NCBI GenBank assembly: GCA_047517285.1
Contig: JAKZTE010000002.1
Coordinates: 42,820-106,819 of the forward strand
Source of the DNA: UBA57 sp963577725
GTDB taxonomy: Archaea; Thermoproteota; Nitrososphaeria; Nitrososphaerales; UBA57
Length of the DNA stretch: 64,000 nt
Direction of reading: 5' to 3'
The notes beneath the pieces are model-generated. The model saw nothing but the letters and a program-made list of their open reading frames with translations. It ran no database searches and was not told the DNA's origin. Positions 52,793 through 61,878 of the stretch are shown in pieces. Numbering within the stretch: position 1 is the stretch's first letter; every line of letters begins with the position of its first letter. A program made the translations under genes and the position numbers.

Positions 52793-54816
52793 CGGGTTAA
52801 GGATTTTACTAGATTCTTATAATTTTTTTTAGTTGATTTACGCAGTTTAGGAGATTCAGAAACATATGCTGCAGAACATATAATCACCAACAATATTACG
52901 ATAAGAATGGTTAATGAAGATATTAGGACTTTAAGTGTTTCATCAGAAGAAGAGTCGTCAGATACACTACCAGAAAAAGTTCGTGAGAGGCCTAAATGTG
53001 AGACTTGAATATTATATTCACCGCCTGGTACAAGGTTGAAAATTACTTCGCCGCGATCGTCTGTTTGTTTTAAGACTTTTAGTCCGTTAGGCATGGTAAG
53101 TAAGACTTCTGCATTAGAAACAGAGAATCCAATTTGATCACGAACAGTGAATGATAAGTCGTGTAGTGAGAGTGGAACAATCCAAGATTTGCCAGCTTCA
53201 GGAATAAAATTACGAGAAGCGATCGGAGAGAAAGATAATCCTTGATAATCGACATTAGTCATAGTATAAATGCCGTCAGATACCCATAGATTGGAATACG
53301 ATGTAAGTGATGAAACGATTCCATCAGGATTTATTATTTCTACAGTTGAAGGGAAATCATCCAGGATAGTATTTTGTGTTGCGTCGGTGAATAACAAAGA
53401 AACTAGGAATTCATGGACATAGTTAATGTGATAAACATTTGGATCGTCGACCGGATTGATTATTTTATCGTCGCTAATCCATTTTTCACCTGGTTTTCCT
53501 AAGATTTGTTGTTCAATATTTAGAGGAGTGACCGAATCAATCCAATTAGACCAGACAGAAGATGAAGCATCAGTATATGTTTGGCCTTGTGATGTATAGG
53601 TGATAGTAGTTGGATAGTCTGAATTTAATCCATGAGTTACAATAGTAGGTTTGATTTGTTCGTTATAATTAATCTCTACAGCTAGAGGTGAATCTACAGG
53701 TATTGAATTAGAATCAATAATCCATCGATGGAGGGGTTTAGAAGAGATTATCGAAGGTATAAGAATGTCAGAATCATCATCAATCCACAGACTCAATTTA
53801 TCATTTAGATTATGTTTTTCTGAATTACCAAGGAAAGATATAGAAATAGGAATGTTTGTATTGGTATTTTGACTCATAGGTACCAGCCACTGATGATTAT
53901 AACCTACAAGATGATCAACAGGTCGGTCTACATTGATTATGACGTTGTCAGTTGTAATATAACGTTCACTAGGACTTTTCTCGATAATACGTGGAAGGAC
54001 GAGAGAACGACCGTCATCAACCCAATCACTCCAAGAATCTTGTATTTCGGTTTGAGTTATTTTACCGCCACTACTAAATGAGAAATCAATTGGTGAATCT
54101 AATCCAATCATACTAATACTGGAATAAAATTGATGGAAATATGAAACTTCGAGTGTTTCATATTGGACAACAGTCCACTGAGTTTCTTCGGCTGAATGAA
54201 AACGTTCAGATGAGTCTATATAGATAGTTTTATCGACTTTGAAGGTACTGCTATCATCTGCCCACATAAACCATTGGTTATTTGCTTCTTGAGTATGTGA
54301 TTTTCCTAGAAAGTCCCAGGTTATATTAGCTGGATATGTTTGATCCAGACCTTTAAGATTAAGATCCATGAAATGAGTGGTACCAATATAATTTAGAGGG
54401 ATATTCGATTCAAGACTATAAGTTGTTTGAGCAGTTGATAAAACATCAAAAGCTAGAATTGATATAGTGTAAATACCAGGAGGGACATTCTGAAAAGCCA
54501 TAAGAATTGAATTTGAATACCAGAAGTTTCTACCAGATGCAACAGGTTGAAAGTTTTCTTCGGGATCGTAAACTTCAGAGATATCATTTTCATAGAGAAG
54601 CATACCTAAATCGTCAACTGGTGAAGGATGTGAAAAAAAGACTTCCATTGTTTGATTAAGTTGAGTAATTTCAATAGTGTACCAATCAGCCTGCCAGGTT
54701 TGTATTGGACGCGAAATGTTGACAAGAGGGCCCATTTGTCCAAAAGCAGGAGAAACTACCGGAAATATAAATAACATAATTGTAAGAAATAATGCAAAAG
54801 CTACTAGACTCTTCAT
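52789..54816 (-). CDS. Repeat-rich surface protein with C-terminal anchor
   Basis: 675 residues with signal peptide SLVAFALFLTIMLFIFPVVS. A PPC-like domain (about 30-125) is followed by about four tandem ~85-residue modules (130-470). Each has the pattern 'YP..i.....G........W..W.DD...l.....i..S...Rwi.......vd.p....v.Y.hq'. A CarboxypepD_reg-like beta domain sits at about 560-625 (VSNAEVLLTMPNGLKVLKQTDDRGEV). A membrane helix (LTILIVILLVIICSAAYV) and a basic tail end it. Similar modules occur in archaeal surface proteins. It lies 60 bases downstream of the peptide importer operon and could belong to it. Confidence 0.78.
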   Translation of the reverse strand: MKSLVAFALFLTIMLFIFPVVSPAFGQMGPLVNISRPIQTWQADWYTIEITQLNQTMEVFFSHPSPVDDLGMLLYENDISEVYDPEENFQPVASGRNFWYSNSILMAFQNVPPGIYTISILAFDVLSTAQTTYSLESNIPLNYIGTTHFMDLNLKGLDQTYPANITWDFLGKSHTQEANNQWFMWADDSSTFKVDKTIYIDSSERFHSAEETQWTVVQYETLEVSYFHQFYSSISMIGLDSPIDFSFSSGGKITQTEIQDSWSDWVDDGRSLVLPRIIEKSPSERYITTDNVIINVDRPVDHLVGYNHQWLVPMSQNTNTNIPISISFLGNSEKHNLNDKLSLWIDDDSDILIPSIISSKPLHRWIIDSNSIPVDSPLAVEINYNEQIKPTIVTHGLNSDYPTTITYTSQGQTYTDASSSVWSNWIDSVTPLNIEQQILGKPGEKWISDDKIINPVDDPNVYHINYVHEFLVSLLFTDATQNTILDDFPSTVEIINPDGIVSSLTSYSNLWVSDGIYTMTNVDYQGLSFSPIASRNFIPEAGKSWIVPLSLHDLSFTVRDQIGFSVSNAEVLLTMPNGLKVLKQTDDRGEVIFNLVPGGEYNIQVSHLGLSRTFSGSVSDDSSSDETLKVLISSLTILIVILLVIICSAAYVSESPKLRKSTKKNYKNLVKSLTR

Positions 54817-54876
54817 GATTAATTATATTAGATATGATTATTGCATATAACTAATATCGAAAAAAATAATTATATT

Positions 54877-56685
54877 TTATGAGTGACATGCGACATAATG
54901 ATCTTTCTTGATTTCTGTTAATTTAGGGTGTTTTTTACTACATTTATGAGGTATATTTTCCACATGTAAATCGACTACATGATTGGATTTTTTATTGTAA
55001 AAAGTACATCGAGGGTGGAAATCACCCCTAGAGATTACGTTGCGCACATTAGATAGGTTCTTAGGATTAAGAGTTGGAATTGCTTCAATTAGTGATTTAG
55101 TGTAAGGATGTAATGGATTTTTTACAACATCGTTGGATCTACCTTGTTCAACAATACGGCCGAAAAACATTACAGCAATACGATCAGAGAATTGTCTTGC
55201 AGTAGCTATATCATGAGTAATATATAGAAAACTAAGATTCTTAGTTTTTTGAAGATTATTTAATAAACCAAGTATTTCCAATCTACTAGAGGCATCTATC
55301 ATTGAAACAGGTTCGTCAGCTACAATAAACTTAGAATCTAATATCAAAGCTCGAGCGATACCAATACGTTGTCTTTGACCGCCCGATAGCATATGCGGGT
55401 ACTTTTTAATATAATCTTCTGTAGGAGTAAGATTAACGTCATGTAAAACTTTAAGAATTTTTTCTGAATGTAGTTTTTTTTCCAATTTATGAATAATTAG
55501 TGGCTCTTCAAGTATTTGATAAACAGTCATAAAGGGGTTGATTGATGAATAAGGATCTTGGAATATAGCTTGAATTTGTTTTCTAAATAAGAAATCATCA
55601 GTATTATTATTAATTATTGAACCTTGAAATTTGACTTTGCCGTTGACAGGTTTAATAAGATTTAATACAACGCGTCCAAGAGTTGTTTTACCGCTGCCTG
55701 ATTCTCCAACTAAAGCAAGTGTTTCACCACGATTAATTTTAAGAGATGCGTCAAAAACAGCGGTGAATGGTTCGGATGATAGCAATCCTTTTCTGACCAT
55801 GAAATCAACTTTAATATTTTTTAAGTTAAGAATTTCTTTGTTGTTTGATTTAAGTTTTCGACTTTCCAGTTTAGAAGATAATGTAGGAACACTTTGAATT
55901 AATTGTTTGGTGAAATTATGTTTTGGATTATTAAGAACATTAGCAAGAGAATCATGTTCTACAAATTGTCCATCTTTCATAACGGCTAGATTGTCACATA
56001 AATCACTAGCAAGTGCAATATCATGAGTAATAAAAATCATAGAGATGCCCTTAGTCTTGAGAGATTTCAGAAGATTCATGATTTGTGCTTGAACACTAAC
56101 ATCTAGTGCGGAAGTAGGTTCGTCTAAGATAATTAAACCGGGATTATGAACCATAGACATGGCGATAATAACACGCTGTTTCATACCGCCGCTAAGTTCA
56201 TGCGGGTATTTAGAATATATTCCATCAGATAGGCCAACAAGGTTTAGTAATTCAGAAACAGTTGTTTTAGCAATTGTTTTGTTTTCGCCTGAATTTACAA
56301 GAGGTTCAATTAGTTGGTCGCCAATTCTAAGAACTGGATTAAGAGAGTTCATAGCTCCTTGAAAAACCATAGAAATTTCTTTCCATTTGATTGTTTTTCG
56401 GAAATTTTCATCAGAGAGTCTATTAATGTTTTTTCCGTTGAGTGTGATTGTGCCGCTGAATTTTGAGATATTATCAGGTAATAATTTGATTAATGATAGA
56501 GCAATAGTAGTTTTGCCACAACCGGATTCACCAACTATTCCTAAAGCTTCACCAGATTTTATTCGAAAAGAGACATTATTTACAGCCTTTACGTTTCCTT
56601 TGATTACTTTATAACTAACATTAAGATTTTTAACAACTAGTGTTTCATTTTTTGATTTATTGTTTTTTAGTATCATATTAATCAC
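54877..56685 (-). CDS. Peptide ABC transporter, two ATPase domains fused (DppD-DppF type)
   Basis: 602 residues with two complete ABC ATPases. Domain 1 has Walker A VGESGCGKTT (51-60), LSGG at 164-167 and LIILDEPTSALD. Domain 2 has VGESGSGKTT (327-335), LSGGQRQR at 433-440 and FIVADEPVSMID, with the oligopeptide/dipeptide C-terminal extension RCTFYNKKSN...HKCSKKHP. The four cysteines in the tail are typical of the OppD/OppF C-terminal site. Peptide importers normally use two separate ATPases. The ATG at 56685 overlaps the DppC-type gene by 4 bases. Confidence 0.95.
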   Translation of the reverse strand: MINMILKNNKSKNETLVVKNLNVSYKVIKGNVKAVNNVSFRIKSGEALGIVGESGCGKTTIALSLIKLLPDNISKFSGTITLNGKNINRLSDENFRKTIKWKEISMVFQGAMNSLNPVLRIGDQLIEPLVNSGENKTIAKTTVSELLNLVGLSDGIYSKYPHELSGGMKQRVIIAMSMVHNPGLIILDEPTSALDVSVQAQIMNLLKSLKTKGISMIFITHDIALASDLCDNLAVMKDGQFVEHDSLANVLNNPKHNFTKQLIQSVPTLSSKLESRKLKSNNKEILNLKNIKVDFMVRKGLLSSEPFTAVFDASLKINRGETLALVGESGSGKTTLGRVVLNLIKPVNGKVKFQGSIINNNTDDFLFRKQIQAIFQDPYSSINPFMTVYQILEEPLIIHKLEKKLHSEKILKVLHDVNLTPTEDYIKKYPHMLSGGQRQRIGIARALILDSKFIVADEPVSMIDASSRLEILGLLNNLQKTKNLSFLYITHDIATARQFSDRIAVMFFGRIVEQGRSNDVVKNPLHPYTKSLIEAIPTLNPKNLSNVRNVISRGDFHPRCTFYNKKSNHVVDLHVENIPHKCSKKHPKLTEIKKDHYVACHS

Positions 56686-58109
56686 ATTTTTTTAAGTTTA
56701 GGATTCACAACAGGTTCAAGTGCAAGAGCGATGAAAACAAAAATCATTGCAGTGATTACAATCAACAATCCAGGAGGAAGTATCCACCACCAATAACCGA
56801 TATATACACCACCTGTACGAAATCCATTTTCTAGAATCTGGCCCCAAGTTGGAATAGAAGGGTCCCCTAAACCAAGAAAACTTAATGATGCTTCTGCAAG
56901 TATTGCTGCAGGGGTAAAGAAAACTAATTGTGCGAATATGAATGGCGCAAGTTGTGGAAAGATATGTCGATACATTATTCTCCATTTTGATGCGCCTAAA
57001 GATTTTGCAGCTTCTATGGATTGGCTGGAATTTATTTGTAAGACCATGGATCGGATAATAATAGTTAATCCAGGCCAACCGAATAATACAAGAATTGTCA
57101 TTACTAACCACAATTGTGGACCGAATATGAAGATGAGAAAGAGCAATATTGGTAACAATGGGATGTTAGAAAGTGTATCAGAAAGTCTCTGAATTATAGT
57201 ATCTGTTCGACCTCCTGTATAACCGCTAATTATTCCCATAGTAGTTCCAATAAAAGTGGTAATAATAGACGTAGTAAGACCAATTAATAATGCAACAGGA
57301 AATCCAAATAATAATCCAACAGAGAGATTTCTCCCTAGTGAATCTGTTCCAAGTAGACCATAAGAAGAACCGCCCAATACAAATCGAATTTTAGAGATAG
57401 AATCGTTCTCGTTGTTGACAGTAAATTTAACTATTAATTCATATTCACCTGGAAGAATTTCCTCGAATTGAAGAGAATCGAGATTAGAGAATATTACTTT
57501 TTCATTTGAACCAATAATTTCATTAATGGATATTTGTTCGTTTGAATTATCTCGTATATATTCAACTAAATTAGAAGAAACTGATTTATCCCCGCTTAGA
57601 TTTATCCGAAATGGGGAATCTGAATAACGTACATAAGGGCCTTCTTCACCTGGACGTGGAGGTGAGATAATTTCACGGTATATTAGAATTTCTCCATTAT
57701 CAGGTCTCAGAATGGACAATGTAATAGTAGGCGGACGGTCATGATATACAACATCGTACAATGATAAAGATAGAAATGTAGGAGAGATATTGGAATCATA
57801 ATTAAATCTATGAGTGTAAGTTCTCACTTCTCTATTAGATATAGAAGCCGTATCTGCAGGAGTAGTAAAATCAATTATTTGATGGTTGACATTGTCATTT
57901 CCAAATATATTAGTCCATGTAGGAGGTGCAGATTTAGGATAGTCGGACCAATATGCAGGGTTACTCCATACAGTAGTGCCGAAATTAAGCGGGTAAGTAA
58001 GAACAACAAAGACAGAAATCAAGATGAAAATTATCAGAAGAACAGAACCGATTTTTCCAGAACCACTTGAAAAGAATTCCTGTAAGTTTTCACGAGAATT
58101 ATTATTCAT
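56682..58109 (-). CDS. Peptide ABC transporter permease, DppC type, with extracellular insert
   Basis: 475 residues against about 280-300 for normal DppC. After the first membrane helix (IGSVLLIIFILISVFVVLTYP) comes a ~190-residue polar region, including a beta-rich stretch (TFLSLSLYDVVYHDRPPTITLSILRPDNGEIL) that must face outside. The standard core follows, with GTDSLGRNLSVGLLFGF, the EAA loop SIEAAKSLGASKWRIMYRHIFPQL, and ILAEASLSFLGLGDPSIPTWGQIL. The insert may contact the binding protein. Overlaps both neighbours by 4 bases. Confidence 0.93.
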   Translation of the reverse strand: MNNNSRENLQEFFSSGSGKIGSVLLIIFILISVFVVLTYPLNFGTTVWSNPAYWSDYPKSAPPTWTNIFGNDNVNHQIIDFTTPADTASISNREVRTYTHRFNYDSNISPTFLSLSLYDVVYHDRPPTITLSILRPDNGEILIYREIISPPRPGEEGPYVRYSDSPFRINLSGDKSVSSNLVEYIRDNSNEQISINEIIGSNEKVIFSNLDSLQFEEILPGEYELIVKFTVNNENDSISKIRFVLGGSSYGLLGTDSLGRNLSVGLLFGFPVALLIGLTTSIITTFIGTTMGIISGYTGGRTDTIIQRLSDTLSNIPLLPILLFLIFIFGPQLWLVMTILVLFGWPGLTIIIRSMVLQINSSQSIEAAKSLGASKWRIMYRHIFPQLAPFIFAQLVFFTPAAILAEASLSFLGLGDPSIPTWGQILENGFRTGGVYIGYWWWILPPGLLIVITAMIFVFIALALEPVVNPKLKKM

Positions 58110-59155
58110 TTATATCTCACCCGTGGATCAAGAACAATGTATAAAATTTCTAAGATAAAACGTGCAACAACATAAAGAAGTGTAAACATAAACGTTAAAG
58201 CTACAATAACAGATTCGTCAGCTGCAAGAATAGCTTCGTAATACAATCTACCCATACCAGGCCAACCAAATACTGTTTCAGTAAGAATCGCACCGCCCAA
58301 AGAACCAGTCAAACCGAGAATGAGACTAGTTACAATTGGTGGCGCAGCCACACGAATAATATGACGTCTCATAACTAGGTTTTCAGATAGACCTTTTGCA
58401 CGTGCTACATTCACAAAATCTTCTTGTGAAATGTTAAGAACCATAGTTCGTACAGCGTAAGTCCATGATCCAACAGAAACAATAACTAAAGTAAATACTG
58501 GTAATATTGCATGTACAAGCCGATCAAGAAATATTGCTAGCGGTTCAGTTGGCGGAGGTACGCTGGACATTCCAGAAGAAGGTAGAATTCTTAATTGGAA
58601 AGCAAATAATATGATAAAAATTATTCCAAGCCACCAAGCAGGCAGAGCATAAGAAATTGCAGAGAAATATGATACAGAACGCTCTAGACGAGAACCAACT
58701 TGAGTTGCTATTTTGACACCAACATACAAACCGATTACAGATGTTATAATTGTCGCAGAAGTAATGAGAATAATTGTATTTGGTAAACGTTCGAGAACTA
58801 TATCACTCACCCTATTACTTCCTGAAAAACTTCTTAATGTACGGGCCTCTCCAAGATCTAGCGTAAGGATACGAAATACCATGTCAGGTAATCGATAATA
58901 CCACGGCCGATCTAAACCATAAAATTCAATCAATTGTTCACGTCTATCGTCAATAACTTGCTCAAGTTCATTTGGATCACGGATATTTTGTGATAGAGAT
59001 TGTCTAAGTCCACGTAATTCTTCGCTAACAGTAGCAGTCAGTAATCTATCTGAATATCCAGTTGCGCCAAGTACTATTACGCAAAGAAAAAGAACTGTGA
59101 TTAATACAACAAGTAACGATAAGCCACGAACGATTAATGTTTGAAGAAGAGACAT
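58106..59155 (-). CDS. Peptide ABC transporter permease, DppB type
   Basis: 349 residues with six membrane helices. Motifs are VIDDRREQLIEFYGLDRPWYYRL near the N-terminus, the EAA loop DFVNVARAKGLSENLVMRRHIIRVAAPPIVT, and LGGAILTETVFGWPGMGRLYYEAILAADESVIVAL, all typical of DppB/OppB. It forms the membrane pore with the DppC-type subunit. ATG at 59155, 23 bases behind the binding protein; the DppC gene overlaps its end by 4 bases. Confidence 0.95.
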   Translation of the reverse strand: MSLLQTLIVRGLSLLVVLITVLFLCVIVLGATGYSDRLLTATVSEELRGLRQSLSQNIRDPNELEQVIDDRREQLIEFYGLDRPWYYRLPDMVFRILTLDLGEARTLRSFSGSNRVSDIVLERLPNTIILITSATIITSVIGLYVGVKIATQVGSRLERSVSYFSAISYALPAWWLGIIFIILFAFQLRILPSSGMSSVPPPTEPLAIFLDRLVHAILPVFTLVIVSVGSWTYAVRTMVLNISQEDFVNVARAKGLSENLVMRRHIIRVAAPPIVTSLILGLTGSLGGAILTETVFGWPGMGRLYYEAILAADESVIVALTFMFTLLYVVARFILEILYIVLDPRVRYK

Positions 59156-59178
59156 GTACGTTGATATAGTTTTTAATT

Positions 59179-61869
59179 CTAAGTTTTATTTGTCTTTCTT
59201 TTTGTTTTAGCAGTGGGTTTCTTAGCAGTGGGTTTCTTAGCAGTGGATTTAGTTGGATTGGATTTTTGACTCTGAGTAAATACTACACCAAGAACAATTA
59301 TTAGAAGTGCGACAACTATTGGAATCAATAAATTAGATGATCCAGATTCTGTAGATTCATTACTAGAAACTGGTTCATTACTAGAGATTTCAGATTTAGG
59401 TGGTTCGTCGACAACCGGTGAATCACCAGATGGTTCAACTGAAACGGGTTTTTCAGTAACTGCTTCAATTACAATAAGTCTTTCATCAAGAGATGAGAGA
59501 CTATCGCTATAACCTGCAAGATATAATTTGTACAGGCCGGATTGAAGTGTAGAAGTTAGAGAACTATCAAGAGTTATTAAGAATTCATTATCGTTTTGTT
59601 TTGAAGCTAGTCCATTTATCAATATTGTATTAGAGATTTCGTCTTTCAACGCAAACCGTAAATCAAGATTACCTTCGCCAGTTAATGTAACAGTAATTTC
59701 GTTATCAGAACCAATCTCTATGATGTTAGAATCTACGTCTAGAATATCTACTAAATCAGCTTCTCCAAAGAAGAACTGTCCGGGTTTGAATGGATAAGTT
59801 TCATCTCTGAATGCATGTAATTCGGCATATTGAATCGGAGGTTCGTATTTATTCAACATAAATGGTCCGTTAGAAATAACTAACATTCCATATTCATCAA
59901 ACCAGGATAAAACAGAATCATATCTACTTGTAGCATCAGAATCAGAAACAAGTTGAAGTCCTTGTACATTAAAGACGTTATCAGGCACATTATTGGCAGA
60001 ATTATGTTCTCGGATAACATTACGAACAAGTCTAGCATCTACATCCATAACAAGACTAATCCAAGGAACACTGAATCTTTGAGCAGCGGTATCACTATAT
60101 GCCGCTTTTCTTTGATCAAAAACTAAGGTATCCATCGAATAAAGAATTTCCCAAGGCATAGTTATACTAGTTATACTTGCGTAATCAGCAATGTAATCAG
60201 GTGCGAAATGCCAAAAGTCAACATAGACTTCTAGTGTATTATCATCAACTATACGAAATCCTTTGAAGCTATCAAGATATGGTTTTGATACGGTTGCTAT
60301 GGCAAACTCTATTGATGATTTATCTTCATTGTAAGTTAAATCAAAAGTTTGGTATATTGAATATATTACATCGGCCATGTTTATTTGTTCTCCATGATGC
60401 CACTTAGAATCAAAATATTTTGAATAGTCAAATACAACTTTACTGGTAGCAGTAGAGCCAGCAGGAACATTAGACCATGAACTTGTCTCAGAATTCCACA
60501 TAAATGAATCAGATGGAAGTTCAATATTGCCATTTGGGCCAGATGTAGTTACATCATAATTTGCACGATAGGGTATTGGTAATCCGGTAAATGGATGTCG
60601 AGTGACAGGAGGATCATACATATTTCTCCAGATGTCATTTCCGTATACATCGCCAAAACCACCGACAGGATTCCAAGTAGTACGTGCGGTCCAGACCCAT
60701 ACATTTCCAATAGTTAAATCATTTTTACCGGGAATATAGGCATCTCTTTGTGTCCATAAACTTTTTGGTCCAGCAATTATATCTAAAGTGATTCCTTCAA
60801 TAGAATCATCAGCGGGAAGATTAGTAACGATATTTGCAATCCATATTCGTACAGATTCATCAAGACATAGTTTAGATGCGTCGACATAAATTGAATTACG
60901 TTCTTCTTCATTCTGGAAATTTCCGCTAAAAATTCTTTGTCCTAACAAGTCTAATTCTTCATTTTCATATTGCCAGAAACCTAATTCTTGCCATCCAGGC
61001 ATAGTGCCGAGCCATGGAGAACACATTTGATTTAATGTACCAGAATCATACCTATCAGCAGCGCCTTTTCCCCAACCTTCAGTATACATATGCCAAGATC
61101 CACCAGTTCCAACAAGATTAGGATCTGAGCTGTAAACAGTATAGATTGCAGGTCCAAATTGTTGATATGTGGGTTGAACAATGAAACCTAGATTTTCAAC
61201 TTCTGATCTAATTAAATCACCAACGTCTCGTCTTTCATCTTCAACACGAATAATGAAATCAATGCGAATTGGTTTATCTTCATAATTCCATTTACCTTCG
61301 ATTAATTCTGCACCTGCATTTGTCATTGCTTCGTTTACAATAAATTTTGCATAATCAGGATCATAATTGATAGATGATTCGAGAATCATATCGTATAAGG
61401 TAAGATAATCATGATCATATGAACTGACTTGAGTTAACATTGGAACTGCCATGCCTTGATAAATTTCTTGGACAACAAAATCTCGATTAATAATTAGTTG
61501 TACAGCTTGTCGGACCTCTTTAATAGAAAAAGGATTTAGTTGTCCTTCAGGACCAGGAGCAGGATTAAGTAATAATGAAATTGTAGATGTAGGGGCTTCG
61601 TGTACTTTAATTCCAGGTGAATCACGTATATCTTTTGCAGCTGCTACCTTAAGACCAAAATAATACATATCCATTTGATTCGCAAGAATTTCCTTAGGGG
61701 CAATATCTACATGGAATGCACGAAATCGCAAGATGTCAGTAGCAGGACCAGGTTTATCGTGAGGAGGTCGATAGTTACTTTGGCTATGTACAATAGTTGG
61801 AACAACTGACATTACAAGTAAGACACTTAACAGAATCGTAATTAATTTTGTAGAGGTATTAATTATCAT
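59179..61869 (-). CDS. Family 5 peptide-binding protein, membrane-anchored
   Basis: 896 residues with signal peptide ITILLSVLLVMSVVPTIVHS. A long SBP_bac_5 domain (about 35-690) includes FSIKEVRQAVQLIINRDFVVQEI, GFIVQPTYQQFG, WHHGEQINMADVIYSIYQTFD and FMLNKYEPPIQYAELHAFRDETYPF. A beta domain follows (about 700-810), then a Pro/Ser/Glu-rich linker, a membrane helix (LLIPIVVALLIIVLGVVFTQ) and a lysine-rich tail with repeated KKPTA. Anchoring a binding protein by its C-terminal helix is typical of archaea. It is translated 9 bases after the BNR-protein gene. Ligand: probably peptides, not proven. Confidence 0.92.
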   Translation of the reverse strand: MIINTSTKLITILLSVLLVMSVVPTIVHSQSNYRPPHDKPGPATDILRFRAFHVDIAPKEILANQMDMYYFGLKVAAAKDIRDSPGIKVHEAPTSTISLLLNPAPGPEGQLNPFSIKEVRQAVQLIINRDFVVQEIYQGMAVPMLTQVSSYDHDYLTLYDMILESSINYDPDYAKFIVNEAMTNAGAELIEGKWNYEDKPIRIDFIIRVEDERRDVGDLIRSEVENLGFIVQPTYQQFGPAIYTVYSSDPNLVGTGGSWHMYTEGWGKGAADRYDSGTLNQMCSPWLGTMPGWQELGFWQYENEELDLLGQRIFSGNFQNEEERNSIYVDASKLCLDESVRIWIANIVTNLPADDSIEGITLDIIAGPKSLWTQRDAYIPGKNDLTIGNVWVWTARTTWNPVGGFGDVYGNDIWRNMYDPPVTRHPFTGLPIPYRANYDVTTSGPNGNIELPSDSFMWNSETSSWSNVPAGSTATSKVVFDYSKYFDSKWHHGEQINMADVIYSIYQTFDLTYNEDKSSIEFAIATVSKPYLDSFKGFRIVDDNTLEVYVDFWHFAPDYIADYASITSITMPWEILYSMDTLVFDQRKAAYSDTAAQRFSVPWISLVMDVDARLVRNVIREHNSANNVPDNVFNVQGLQLVSDSDATSRYDSVLSWFDEYGMLVISNGPFMLNKYEPPIQYAELHAFRDETYPFKPGQFFFGEADLVDILDVDSNIIEIGSDNEITVTLTGEGNLDLRFALKDEISNTILINGLASKQNDNEFLITLDSSLTSTLQSGLYKLYLAGYSDSLSSLDERLIVIEAVTEKPVSVEPSGDSPVVDEPPKSEISSNEPVSSNESTESGSSNLLIPIVVALLIIVLGVVFTQSQKSNPTKSTAKKPTAKKPTAKTKRKTNKT
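59207..59251 (-). repeat. 15-bp tandem repeat encoding the KKPTA tail
   Basis: Two perfect and one imperfect copy of a 15-base unit (plus strand TTAGCAGTGGGTTTC at 59207, 59222, 59237) encode KKPTA/KSTA repeats at the end of the binding protein. The tail is cytoplasmic, very basic and probably disordered. In-frame copy number could vary. Confidence 0.9.
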
Positions 61870-61878
61870 AAGAGTCGC

